Origin: Stentor roeselii
Taxonomy: Eukaryota; Ciliophora; Heterotrichea; Heterotrichida; Stentoridae
Direction of reading: 5' to 3'
Assembly (NCBI GenBank): GCA_006503475.1
Contig: RSEH01000132.1
Span: forward strand, 1 to 64,000
DNA: 64,000 nt
A program made the position numbers and the translations under genes. The notes beneath the pieces were generated by a model. It did not search any database and had not been told where the DNA came from. It was given only the letters and a program-made list of their open reading frames with translations. Position 1 is the first letter of the stretch. Every line of letters begins with the position of its first letter. This document shows positions 24,401-34,600 of this stretch, piece after piece.

Positions 24401-24598
24401 TTGACTATTGATATCTTTATTAAATTTGCAACTAATGAAGAGATGAGAAAAATTTTTAAAAAATCCAAAAAACTATTAAAGAAAATTAAAAAATTATCAA
24501 ATGTTTCTGCTGAGGCATATAATCAAGGAAAATTTTACTTCGATCAGCCAAAATTAAAGGAGAATGATCTATCATGGCTAGAGCAAAAATTAAATTAG
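21405..24598 (+). CDS. Long WD40-repeat protein, frame broken once
   Basis: Two frames, 21405-22025 and 22022-24598, form one repeat series. The first ends inside a WD unit and the second resumes in the same unit (..ASGSFDTTVKLW). One base seems missing near 21974 in a TTTT run; no intron fits. About 19 WD-like units can be counted by their closing LKLW/VKIW/IKIW tetrads, enough for two or three seven-bladed propellers. Typical units are GHxxSVxCLSFSPxxxxLASGSxDxxVKLW. The last 190 residues are helical and charged, without a known domain. Total about 1064 residues. WD40 arrays serve as interaction platforms; NACHT- or caspase-linked relatives exist elsewhere, but no such domain is present here. 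Confidence 0.85.
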
Positions 24599-24890
24599 AT
24601 ATAAATTAGTTAATTACAGAGAAAGCTTAATTATATACTATACTTAAATTTTTTAATAATTAATTTAGCACAAACACCAGAAAATAATACTTTAATCTTT
24701 TAGTAAAAGATTGCTATAAGTTAAAATATTTCAAAGAATCGAAATATTCATTATTCTGGTTAAAGTAAGACTAAAAAAAATTAAGATTAATATATCACTC
24801 TTAATATTTCCAGCTTCGAAATAAAGAAAATTATAATCCAAAGTCCCATCCAAAATCAATACATCTTTAAATATTTTCCTAACGATAAAA

Positions 24891-25664
24891 ATGAAGTTTA
24901 AAGCACCTGAATGTATTATTTGTTTTGGCGAACTTGCAGAAAACTTATCAACAACTACTTGCGGTCATGTCTTTCACAGTGCTTGCATCAAGAAGTGTCA
25001 AGATCAGCGAATCTTTAATTGTCCATTTTGCCGAGCAAATTTTGGATTGATTCCTTTAAGAAACTTAACTTTGAGTATCCAAGATAGTCAATCGTCAAGC
25101 GAATCAAGCGAGCCTTTAAATAATGCAAACCAATTTTCAAAAAAAGTTGACTCAGAGTTGATAATTTATATATCGAACCTGAACAAGGAAATAGAAAATC
25201 TTAAAAAGGAAAATCTTGAATTGACCAAAAAGAATCATTCCGAAGCTATTGCAAAAGAAACTCAGATCAAAGATGCAAAAAAAACAATAGATGCACTCCT
25301 GAATAATGTCAAGAATTTACAAAACAAAATCGAAAATATTCATCAGTTTCATAAAAGTGATTTAAGAGCATTTCAGTTTGTGAAAGAAAGGCTGCAAGAA
25401 TCTCTAGACAAGGGAAAAGAATATGAAGTATTACTTAATAATTGTGAAGGAGAAAATATAAGACTAATTAAAGAGTCGCAGGAATTGAAGGAAAAACTGA
25501 AAAAAGCTTGTGTAAAGAACTCGGAACTTATTAAAGAAAATAAAAGACTTTTTCTAATAACAGAAGGTAGCCATGATCAAAAAGATCTGAAGAAAAATTA
25601 CAGTCAAGCTGATAGAATTAAAGTGGAAAAAGAAATTAAATCCAATAGAAGCAAAAAACTTTAA
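24891..25664 (+). CDS. RING finger plus coiled-coil protein (TRAIP-like layout)
   Basis: 257 residues. Residues 8-48 form a RING-H2 type finger: CIICFGEL, CGHVFHSACI, CPFC. A short linker (GLIPLRNL) follows and then a long coiled coil to the end. An N-terminal RING followed by coiled coil is the layout of the ubiquitin ligase TRAIP/RNF206, and the spacing agrees, but the family is not certain. E3 ligase activity is inferred from the complete set of zinc ligands. The ATG is preceded by GATAAAA. Confidence 0.75.
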   Translation: MKFKAPECIICFGELAENLSTTTCGHVFHSACIKKCQDQRIFNCPFCRANFGLIPLRNLTLSIQDSQSSSESSEPLNNANQFSKKVDSELIIYISNLNKEIENLKKENLELTKKNHSEAIAKETQIKDAKKTIDALLNNVKNLQNKIENIHQFHKSDLRAFQFVKERLQESLDKGKEYEVLLNNCEGENIRLIKESQELKEKLKKACVKNSELIKENKRLFLITEGSHDQKDLKKNYSQADRIKVEKEIKSNRSKKL

Positions 25665-28260
25665 AGAATTATTTAATTATTCTGATATCAATCTTTAGAT
25701 TTAATGAAGTCCCTTATTTGTTTGCAAGTCAAATTTGGGGCAAAGTTGACATAATATCTGAATGAGAGATATCAGTTTTCTATTAAATTCAATTGAAAAT
25801 ATTGCAACTTTAGAAAACTAGGAAAAAATTTAGAAGTTCAGTCCTATTTACTAAATTCTGGTACATAGTAATGAAGACGTATATCGGATGTTGGTTGAAA
25901 TTTTATTGACTTGAAAGCAGAAGTTAGACTTTTTTCGTTTTAGCGTGCTTTATGCCGGCTGGGTAACTTTTTCAAGACCTCAATATGGTTGTCTATTTGT
26001 TTAAATGTGAATGTAGAATAGCTTTAAATATTAGGCTATGAATCTGCAGTATTCTCAAACTACGGCTCAGTGTTAAGAAATATTAGAGGGGTATGAAGAT
26101 TATACAATATTATTAAGTCTATAAGTTAACTTATCTAAAAAATTCCTAAGATTCTGTCATTTTCTGCAGTAATAAGACCAGATCTCACCTTGATTGGTCT
26201 CTCGTATTTTTTGTATTCCAAGTTCCAAACATCCACTAGTTGCTGATACACACTTCTATATCGATTACCTAAGTTTAAGTTCAAACTTCGTTGTAGGTTA
26301 CGGCCTTCGATATAGGTTATAGTGTTCGATGTCTGTTACTTTCTTAATATAGGTTACTATCTTCGATATAGGTTAGTATTTTCGATGAAGGCTACTCCCT
26401 TTTTGTAGGTTATAATCTTTTTCGGAATTACCTAATTAGTGATTATAGCAAAAAATATCTTCCATCGTTTAAAAATAGTGTCTCTTTAAATAGCTCCTAA
26501 CACTTTCTTCATCCCAGTTCCATTTGGTCTTCCAGTATTCTTGAGAGATTCCACAGAAGGATTTGAACTTTTTTATTCATGGGTTGAAGCATAACTTTTC
26601 AACCTTTTCCTAATTTTAAAACCTTAAAGGATCTTTAATTTTCTTCAAGCTTTCATTCTAAATCAATTATTCGAATTGGCGTGCTGATTTTCATATCTTT
26701 TGCGTTCTGTTCTAACTCATCTAGTAGAAAATTATTCTTTTCTTTGAAAAAAATGAACTGGATCAAATTAAGAGATAATATTGATATTCTTGCTGATTCT
26801 TTTAGCCTTTTTTTGAATCATATGAGGTCTTTTTCAAAGATGTAATTACTCTTCAGTATCATTTACTATCTGAAAATGTAATTTTATATAAACATCCTAA
26901 TCTTAATATGATTACTGGAGGAGAGCTCTCTTAGATGCTTACAATCAGGAAAGTCAAGTTCTTAATTAGAGTCTGTACTTAACTTGAGCAAATAAAAATA
27001 GTTATGAATATAAAATTTTGTATTTTTAAAGTTATTACTATTGTTTACCAAATTAAACAAATATATTACCATTAATCATAGAGATGGTTTATCATTTTTA
27101 TTTATAGTCTGCAATTTGTTTAAAACTCTAATCAAATATTGCCCATATGATCCATTCTTTAAATTTTTGCTTCAATTAAGTATAAATATTTTAACCTATC
27201 GTAGTATCAGGAAAGATTTATATATCGGAACATTTCAGCAGAAGATCCGATGAAAATCTTAATTTTATCATAATAATTATATCAAATATTTACAACAAAA
27301 CCAAAGCATCTCCAATTCTAAGAAAATTTATCGGACTATTAAAGTAGTTAAATATATACCACTTACATGATAATAGTCCGAAAAGTGAACTTAGGGGAGT
27401 TTAGGACTAGATAACATTGATAATACTTGGAAAACCTTTTTTTTATATGAAATCATAGAGAGAACATAAATTATCTTAAATACTTTTGAAATCAAATTTT
27501 TGTGTTGAGAATCCTTTAATTGGGAATTATTGTTACACATATCATAATTTTATAAATTTATATAAAAAAATTTTTTGTTCTCTGTTGACTACTCCCTACC
27601 GATGATTGCAAATATGAGAAGTTAATTCTAAATCAGAACTCTTATACTCATAAAAATATGTAACTTTATTCTAGCTATTTCATTGAATTATAATTAAATA
27701 GAAAAGGAAATGAAACCTTCATATTATAAAAATTCGAATTTCTTTATGGTAAATAAGCATTTGATAAACTTATCAATGAAATGATTCATCTGTTGGATTT
27801 TCTTTACTTTAAGTAAAGAGGATGGTGAAAAATCCTCTATAACCATGTGAATAGTTGTCACGAGTAAGGAATTGATTACTGGAAAACCATAAGGAATACT
27901 AGGCAGTTTTACTGAACTTTCTTGGATTTATGATAAAATTAATACTAGAAATTTAATTATTTGTTCTCTTAGAGTGATTAAAAAACTCAAATTTAAAATT
28001 TTTGTAATTCTTATGATATTTTTATGATACATTATGAGTATTGAAAGGATCATCTAATCGTTCGAATAATGAAATTTTAAAAAAATAAAGTTTATATAAA
28101 GGATTGGGTTGCCTGCTTAGAATTCAAAAGAATTAACAAATTTGGAAAAGACCATTATTATTGTTTAATTTTCACTTAACTACTTGATTTGTATATTTCT
28201 TGACTGATGATTAGTTATATTGAATAAATTAACTCTACTACTATTCAAGAATTACTAAAC
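25665..28260. other. Spacer with 19-nt repeats and worn coding pieces
   Basis: 2.6 kb without an intact gene. Degenerate 19-nt repeats occupy 26290-26420. The minus strand around 26600-26770 has a short coiled-coil-like open stretch (KEKNNFLLDELEQNAKDMK) broken on both sides, probably a relic. The plus frame at 27041-27253 has no family resemblance and is judged chance. Confidence 0.55.
26290..26420. repeat. Degenerate 18-19-nt tandem repeats, field 2
   Basis: Seven units anchored by GGTTA or a close variant at 26296, 26315, 26334, 26352, 26371, 26390 and 26408, with consensus near ATAGGTTACTATCTTCGAT. Related to the more worn field at 18485-18705. The period is not a multiple of three across the field, so it is unlikely to be coding. 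Confidence 0.75.
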
Positions 28261-29025
28261 CTAAATAATCAAAGCACCATCTGAAGTACTTCTAGAATGA
28301 TTAATAACTAGTCGAATATTTTTGACTCTGATAAATTCAGTGTTTTCTTTATCAATCACCTTTAACTTATCCCCAGTTTCAAACATCCAAACAGTAAGCA
28401 TCCTAATAACTTTCGGTTTAATCAAGGCATTTAACTCAAGGTTACTAAATATCATCATAAATTTTTGATATTCAATATCTTCACTTCCATAAAAAAAACA
28501 TTTGCAAAAATATGAAGTAAGTTTTTTTTTCTGAGAATTAATACGAGTGATGAAATTTTCAAGTTCTTCTTGAGGAATATTTTTATCGAAGGTAATTGAA
28601 AACTTAAGAAGATGATGAATTGATATTTCAATTATATTAATAACCATTTGTTTCACATCGTCAAATGATAGAGAATTTTTAGACTGAAAACAATAAATTT
28701 TGAACAAAATCCTTTTTTTCCTGTTCTTACTTCCTCTGCCAAGGAGAACTATCAATGTTAAAACCTTCTTCGTTGAAAAGTTCTCGTTTATTGGGTCTTT
28801 CATAAAGTGAAATAAAAACATCTCTTTTGAACTTAACGGGAGATACAATTGGCGACAAAGGGTTTTCAGCTGACTGCGAGTCAATGTTTTTTCAAAAAAG
28901 GTTTGAGATACAAGCACTTCAAGAAGAGTTAATGGAACTTCTGAAAAAGATAAAGAGTTTTCGATTGACTCAATCAAACTGGTAAAGTATTCGTTTTTGT
29001 CTAAGCTTGAACTAGTGCAGCCCAT
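28261..29025 (-). CDS. Putatively N-myristoylated EF-hand-like protein, copy 1
   Basis: 254 residues starting MGCTSSS, a fit to the N-myristoylation signal (Gly2, Ser/Thr near 6) with Cys3 available for palmitate. The body follows the neuronal calcium sensor layout: a helix set, a degenerate middle hand (ILFKIYCFQSKNSLSFDDVKQM), then another helical pair. Few canonical calcium ligands remain, so calcium binding is doubtful. A relative with the same layout lies at 38822-39976, and a fossil at 17535-17699. Membrane association is inferred. Confidence 0.7.
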   Translation of the reverse strand: MGCTSSSLDKNEYFTSLIESIENSLSFSEVPLTLLEVLVSQTFFEKTLTRSQLKTLCRQLYLPLSSKEMFLFHFMKDPINENFSTKKVLTLIVLLGRGSKNRKKRILFKIYCFQSKNSLSFDDVKQMVINIIEISIHHLLKFSITFDKNIPQEELENFITRINSQKKKLTSYFCKCFFYGSEDIEYQKFMMIFSNLELNALIKPKVIRMLTVWMFETGDKLKVIDKENTEFIRVKNIRLVINHSRSTSDGALII

Positions 29026-29706
29026 TAAAAGTATAAGGATTTGTTATAGTTTGAGGATAAATAGAATTTTAGAAAGTTTAGGATTTGGTAAACGTTTAAG
29101 CTTGGGATGGAATCGATATTTCAGCAGAATTTTACACGATCACTTTTTTAAGTCAAATGAGAGAAATAGTTTAGATGATTTGGTTTGATATTCAACTGGG
29201 AATCAATTAATTGATTAACAAGCTCATCAGTTGAAGAGTTAATATGAAAGATTTAAATAAAATTGAATTAATAGTAAAATCTTAATTCTTCTTAAAATAT
29301 CCTTTTCTTCATTTAAATATTACTGAAGATATATTTTCAAATATTCTTAATCTTTATTAGATCAATGCTCGAAGAATTCCTTAATTTGTATCATTACTAT
29401 AATATTCATAAAATTCTTATTTCGAATTGGTAGAAATTAATACCTTATTAAAGTATAAGAAGATTCTATAGGAAATTTCTGAGATTTTCAAGTTTTTTTT
29501 GATCGATGTGACAATAAACTGATTAAACAGAATAATTTTTAATAATTTGATAAGAAAGAAATCGAAGAATCTTTATTTCTATTGAATATTCTTACTATCG
29601 AAACTCTATATTTAATTGACACTCATTCAAATAATTCTTTTAAACACTCAATCAACATCACCTTATCAAAAAAAAAATTCTTAAAAATCTAAAAAATTTT
29701 CACTTC
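29026..29706. other. AT-rich spacer
   Basis: 681 bp between two minus-strand genes. G-rich on the plus strand for the first 170 bp, which fits the 5' flank of the leftward gene, then featureless. No gene seen. Confidence 0.55.
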
Positions 29707-30267
29707 TTACCCTAAATTATTTATTTCACTACAAGTTTTAAAGTAATTTTTAATGAAATCTTCTTGTTTTCGACTTTCAACACATCTAGGATCGCGTTTT
29801 GATCTAACCAAAGAGATTGCTTGTTTAGGTGAAGGACATAAATGAAGCTTTAACAACAAACAACAAGCAATAGTCCCAGCTCTTCCAATTCCTCCTCGAC
29901 AATGAACTAAGACTTTTCTTCCATCAGTTAAAGCCTGAGTGACTGGAGACAATACAGCAAGTTCAACAGATTCGACACTTGAAGGCGCAGCCATTTCAAT
30001 GACAGGAAACTGAATCATTAAAAGATCCAGTTGTTTGCATGAATTCTTGTATAGATCGACCTGTACCCCAATTGAGCGCAGTTCATAATCATTTAATAGG
30101 CAGATAATCATGGAAATTCCTTGGTCTTTGAAATTTAACAGGTCAGTCCGGATGTCCCGAGAGTGAACTTTACCATCACGGCCTTTTGACATGTTTTTAC
30201 CTGGGCATTGGCTGAGGATCAGGCTTCCACCTGAGTCTAGAGTGAAAATAGTTGAAATTTTTATCAT
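29707..30267 (-). CDS. Dual-specificity phosphatase, CDKN3-like
   Basis: 186 residues, a single small cysteine phosphatase domain. The P-loop HCRGGIGRAGT gives Cys123 and Arg129. The upstream RDIRTDLLNFKDQGISMIICLL and the downstream RDPRCVES, then Q-x-DFI pattern are those of CDKN3/KAP-like phosphatases. The usual general-acid Asp loop reads VIEMAAPS, so Glu91 may replace Asp or activity may be altered. The start ATG overlaps a TATAATG motif. It sits 65 bp downstream of the ankyrin gene on the same strand. Confidence 0.85.
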   Translation of the reverse strand: MIKISTIFTLDSGGSLILSQCPGKNMSKGRDGKVHSRDIRTDLLNFKDQGISMIICLLNDYELRSIGVQVDLYKNSCKQLDLLMIQFPVIEMAAPSSVESVELAVLSPVTQALTDGRKVLVHCRGGIGRAGTIACCLLLKLHLCPSPKQAISLVRSKRDPRCVESRKQEDFIKNYFKTCSEINNLG

Positions 30268-30332
30268 TATAATGTTTGGTAATTCTTATTACTTAATCAT
30301 TACTCAGAGTAAAATTTCCATTTTTAAAACTA

Positions 30333-30827
30333 TTATAACAAACTGAAATGATCTGAGCAGAGTTGTCTCAAAATTCCAACCGGAATTTTCTGTTTTTCTT
30401 GAAAATTATGCCAAAAAATCATGACCTTTCTTTGTTTCCAAAGCGTATATTTTTTAAGATATTCTTTCGACTGTCCCTTAGCAAGTTGATAAGGAAAGTG
30501 TCCATGAGAATCAACTTTAAGTGGATTAATGATTTCTTTTTCAGTAATATATTTGATAGCATCAATATTATCTGATATCGCAACTAAATGCAAAAGGTTC
30601 CTACTATAAGGCCCAAAGCGTTCATTACTGAAGTTTTGTGAAGAGTTCTCAACATGGTACTTAATCATCTCAAGGTTTCCATTTTGAGCAGCCCACATGA
30701 CCGACACCAAGCTCTGCATCTGATTAAATCTATCAAACAGAGGCGAAACATAAAACCTATAAGCACTTCCAGAAGGTCTTAAAGACTTAAGAGGCTGAGA
30801 TATCAAAGGCAATTGTTTTCTTTTCAT
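30333..30827 (-). CDS. Small ankyrin-repeat protein
   Basis: About 164 residues from the ATG at 30827, which lies in TTATAATG; an upstream ATG at 30845 would add six residues. The middle has two to three ankyrin-like units (SVMWAAQNGNLEMIKYHVE, LLHLVAISDNIDAIKYI, FPYQLAKG). The basic C-terminus has no known domain. A protein-interaction role is inferred. Its codons are T-ending from the start, unlike most genes here. Confidence 0.65.
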   Translation of the reverse strand: MKRKQLPLISQPLKSLRPSGSAYRFYVSPLFDRFNQMQSLVSVMWAAQNGNLEMIKYHVENSSQNFSNERFGPYSRNLLHLVAISDNIDAIKYITEKEIINPLKVDSHGHFPYQLAKGQSKEYLKKYTLWKQRKVMIFWHNFQEKQKIPVGILRQLCSDHFSLL

Positions 30828-30920
30828 TATAATGGCGTTAAACACTAAATCATTTTAAAAAAATTCCTAAAACTTCCATCTAAAATAAACCCTTTCCTAA
30901 AAAATATAAGATTTTCGCAA

Positions 30921-31631
30921 ATGAAAGATAAAATCAGTCCATATCAAGGAATTCTCCAAGCAACCCATCCAGACTTTTTCCAAGAAATCTCAACTTTAGA
31001 GTCCTTACTTTCCTTTGACTGTAACATAGAACTAATCAAAAACCTGACTCATTTATACACAGAGGCAATTGAGCACTTCGAGTCCCTCAGAGACCCAAGA
31101 TACTCGATTTATTTCCAGAAGCTTAAAAACTTGCTGAGAAAGCCTGAAGTTCGAACTCTCTTCGACCTTGAACCTGTCCCTGAACCAAAACGACCTGCTC
31201 GAAAAGAACTCAGCTGCGAACGAGTCATTGAAAAAACGCTTCAAACTCTTCATAGCGAAAATTCTTTAGTTTCTTGTAGAATTCAAGAAAACCTTAAAGA
31301 ACAAAACATCAACTTTCAAAAAAAACTCGCTTCTCGTAAGAGAAAATCGAAACAAACAGCGAAATTCAAAGCGATTGAAGAAGGAATTGAAGAGATCATT
31401 GAAGGATTTGTAGAGCAAAAGGGAAAGTGCATCAAAGCCGTACAAGAAAAATACTCAGAAAGTTTAAAAGAACTGAAAAACATGCAACAAAATGAAGTAG
31501 TTAAAAAAGTATTGCAAGAAATTGAAAGACAAATGAACGAAGAAGTTATTCAAAAAGTAGAAGAAATCGAAAACTGCAAAAAGAAACAAATGCAGTGTCT
31601 TAAAAAAAAGGTCCAACTGCAGATCGGGTAA
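30921..31631 (+). CDS. Helical/coiled-coil protein of unknown function
   Basis: 236 residues. The first 90 are mixed helical, followed by EPVPEPKRPARKEL, then a long Lys/Glu coiled coil to the end. No known domain. It starts 93 bp from the ankyrin gene start (divergent) and ends 8 bp from the stop of the ubiquitin protease gene (convergent). The 5' flank is C-rich and G-poor. Confidence 0.7.
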   Translation: MKDKISPYQGILQATHPDFFQEISTLESLLSFDCNIELIKNLTHLYTEAIEHFESLRDPRYSIYFQKLKNLLRKPEVRTLFDLEPVPEPKRPARKELSCERVIEKTLQTLHSENSLVSCRIQENLKEQNINFQKKLASRKRKSKQTAKFKAIEEGIEEIIEGFVEQKGKCIKAVQEKYSESLKELKNMQQNEVVKKVLQEIERQMNEEVIQKVEEIENCKKKQMQCLKKKVQLQIG

Positions 31632-31639
31632 TTAGTTTA

Positions 31640-34600
31640 TTAAACTCTGTGAAGTAAGTCACTTTGAGGGTCCAGCCATTTCTGAACTGAAGAATTTTCA
31701 TAACGAATGCAGATGAGTTCTTCACAGTTCATAGTCACAGTGCTTTTAATCCAGGTGCTCATCTCGTGGTTGTAATGAAGAAGCTCAGACCCAGGACTTA
31801 TCTCGAAATCTTTAAGTTCAGTATCAGAGTCTTCCAAGAAGTAATTTTTCACCTCGTTTTTCACAAGTTTTCTTATCACCTGAAAGTTTTCAATGCAGTA
31901 CTTCAGCCGTGTTAAGTCTTTTCCTTGTCCTTGAGTATTTTGCATCAAATTTGAAAGAATGCCTTCCAAGTCTCTTAAATTTTTCATTTTCTTCTGAGCG
32001 AGTTTACGAATATCAAGGTTAATAGCGATCATCTTTTTAGTATAAAACAAGATACAATAAGGGTCTTCTTTTTTTTCCAACTTACTGCAGCTTATTTTCA
32101 TTAAAACATTTAAAATCTGCTCAATTGCTTCAGAATTCATTGGCTTAAAGCCCATGACCAATAAATACAAAAGTCTCATGAGTTTCATTGAGTTTTCATA
32201 GGACTTGTCGTTAGTCCCTGTTTGAATCAACTCATTCGACTGCCCAGTCCTCAACTTTTCAATCAACAACTGAACAATAAGTTGAAAGCACTTTCTATCT
32301 GAATGAGCCAAAGCAAGATACATGCTTGCCAAACTTCGACATCCAGCTTTATTTCTACAGTTTTCGAATAAGTAACAAAAAACCTGCTCATTACAAAGAT
32401 GCTCTAACTGTGATGAATCGTAATAAATTGAACAGAAAGTAACACAGCTGAAAAGGTGTTCAAAGGATTCTCCTAATTCACTTTTTGACAGCTCTGTAGT
32501 TGTTGATGCTTTTTGGGAGTACCCGAGGACTTCTTCTTGCATGTTTTCTTCTATTTCCTCGTGATCCACCTGGACCTGGTCCTTGTTGCAGTACTCGAAA
32601 AGTCGCAGTTGAATAGAAAATAAAACTACCAGGTCTGGATTTGTTTCTATCACAGAAAGAAGAAGTTCGAAGTAGTTACAAAAGTTGAAACTTTGAGGAA
32701 CTCTCGCTTTTGGTAACACGCTAAGCCATTTATAAGCGAACATGCAAAGACCTTCTGAAGAGGCTGATTTTATTGAAGTTTTTATCACTCCTGACATTAT
32801 TTTACGCTTTTCAAGGGATGGACAGTCGAGAAATAGCTCTTTGATGACTAATGGATGGGAAACTAGGTATAATGTCCAGTCACTATGTTCTTGACTTGAT
32901 ATTAGAATGTCTTTCAAGGACGAGGCAAATAAAACCACTCTTGTCATATCAGATGATCTGATAATCATTGTAAAAAAAGTAGAAATGCAAAATTGGGTGG
33001 TTTCAAGAGTTTTCTTTGAAAGAAGTTCTAAAATGAAATCGATGTACTCAGGACTGAAACTCAATCGGATCTGGTTGCATCTTTTATTTTCCTCAAAAAT
33101 TGAAGGGAAATCTTGGGATGATAAGGGCTTAGGAAGTGTTTCGCAGTAATTAACACGTTCGTAAAATAATAAATAAGCACTTTTTTGCTTAGCCACTACT
33201 CCATCATTGCCTCCAAAGGTCTCCTTGTTAAGTTCTCTAACATCAAAAGGCATAACAACAGCATCATTGAATTCAAACCAGTCATTCCCTTCCCGAATAT
33301 AAGAATAATAATGGCCACTTTCAGCAGTGCCAGAGTGAACAAGGACTCCCTTGATATGATACTTGAAATACTCATCCAGTCCTTCAGAAGTCTCTTTAAC
33401 AGTGAGTTGTTTCATGTCAAGTTCCAAAGGAAATTCACAAAAATCATTAATTTTCACCCTTTTCATCAAGTCAAAGTTAAACTCAAATCTTCTTAAAGTA
33501 AGAATCAAAACCTTCGGAAGTTTATCAATTCTCACATTTCTAACAGCTTTCACTTTTTTTCCACAGTCATCACATTGATAAGCATTAGCTCCTTCAAGCA
33601 CTTCTCCAGCAACGAAATCCAAAAGTCCTCCTTCAAGTCTTTTATGTCCTTTAACCTGGACAGGTAAAGTAAAGAAATTTTCTTGAATTCTTCTAAAATG
33701 GCAACATTCTCCTTCACCCCTGATCTCAGTGATGAACGACCCACAAAGCAATTCCTGAACAATATTAAAATTTCCTTCAGGTATCATTCCAAGTATATTA
33801 TCCAGAAAAGAATTAATAAATTCATCAGCATCTTGTTGTTCTTTCACATTAATCGGTTTTCCTTCCCAGTCTAAAATTCTATTGCAAAGTTCTTTCGGGT
33901 CGAAAAACTGTTGAACTGAGTTTTTCAAAGCACAAAAGGCGAATTGTAACTGGTACATCAAACTTTCAACCCCTGAGTTCGGGTAGGACAAGATATGCTC
34001 TCGGAAAGGCTGCAGGTTGAAAAGCTGTTGAATGCAAGAGTTTAAATAACAGATGCAGCCCAAGTTTTTCAGACCCACGAAGCCTGAAATCGATTTTTCT
34101 GAGTCTTGACTGCTGATCTGCCAGTCTGAAGACCGACAAGTCCTGAAGCTCAGATCTTTAAAGACCTTGTTCGCGTTTGAAATGAAGTAGTTCAGGTTTT
34201 TTGAGGATTGACTGATTAACTTTTTTATTAGGTCAAAAGCTTCTTTTTTACTATGGCGAGATTTGCACTTTGGGACTGTTTTTTCAGATGATTCTGAAAT
34301 TTGGAAGACGAGACTGAGAACTGACACGAAGAGATCTAAAGACTCGATAGTTGGAATTATTATTGAAATCGCACTTATCAGACCTACCAGGTTTGAGTCA
34401 GTCATATCTGAAGACTGCTCAGGAGGGTATTTTTTTAGTTCATTTAAAAGAAGTTCGAAAGTTTTGTTTTTTTCTTCTGAGTCTTGAATTTCGTTTATGT
34501 AACATCTGACAAGTCCCCAGTAAATATCAGTGTTTTGGCTCTTTAAAGCAAGAGGAACTGATTTCAACAACTCAGCGATTATTAGACTGCTGATGCTTGG

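Noticed and set aside
27041-27253. 70-codon frame in the spacer
   Set aside because: Isolated, without family resemblance or a C-rich leader.
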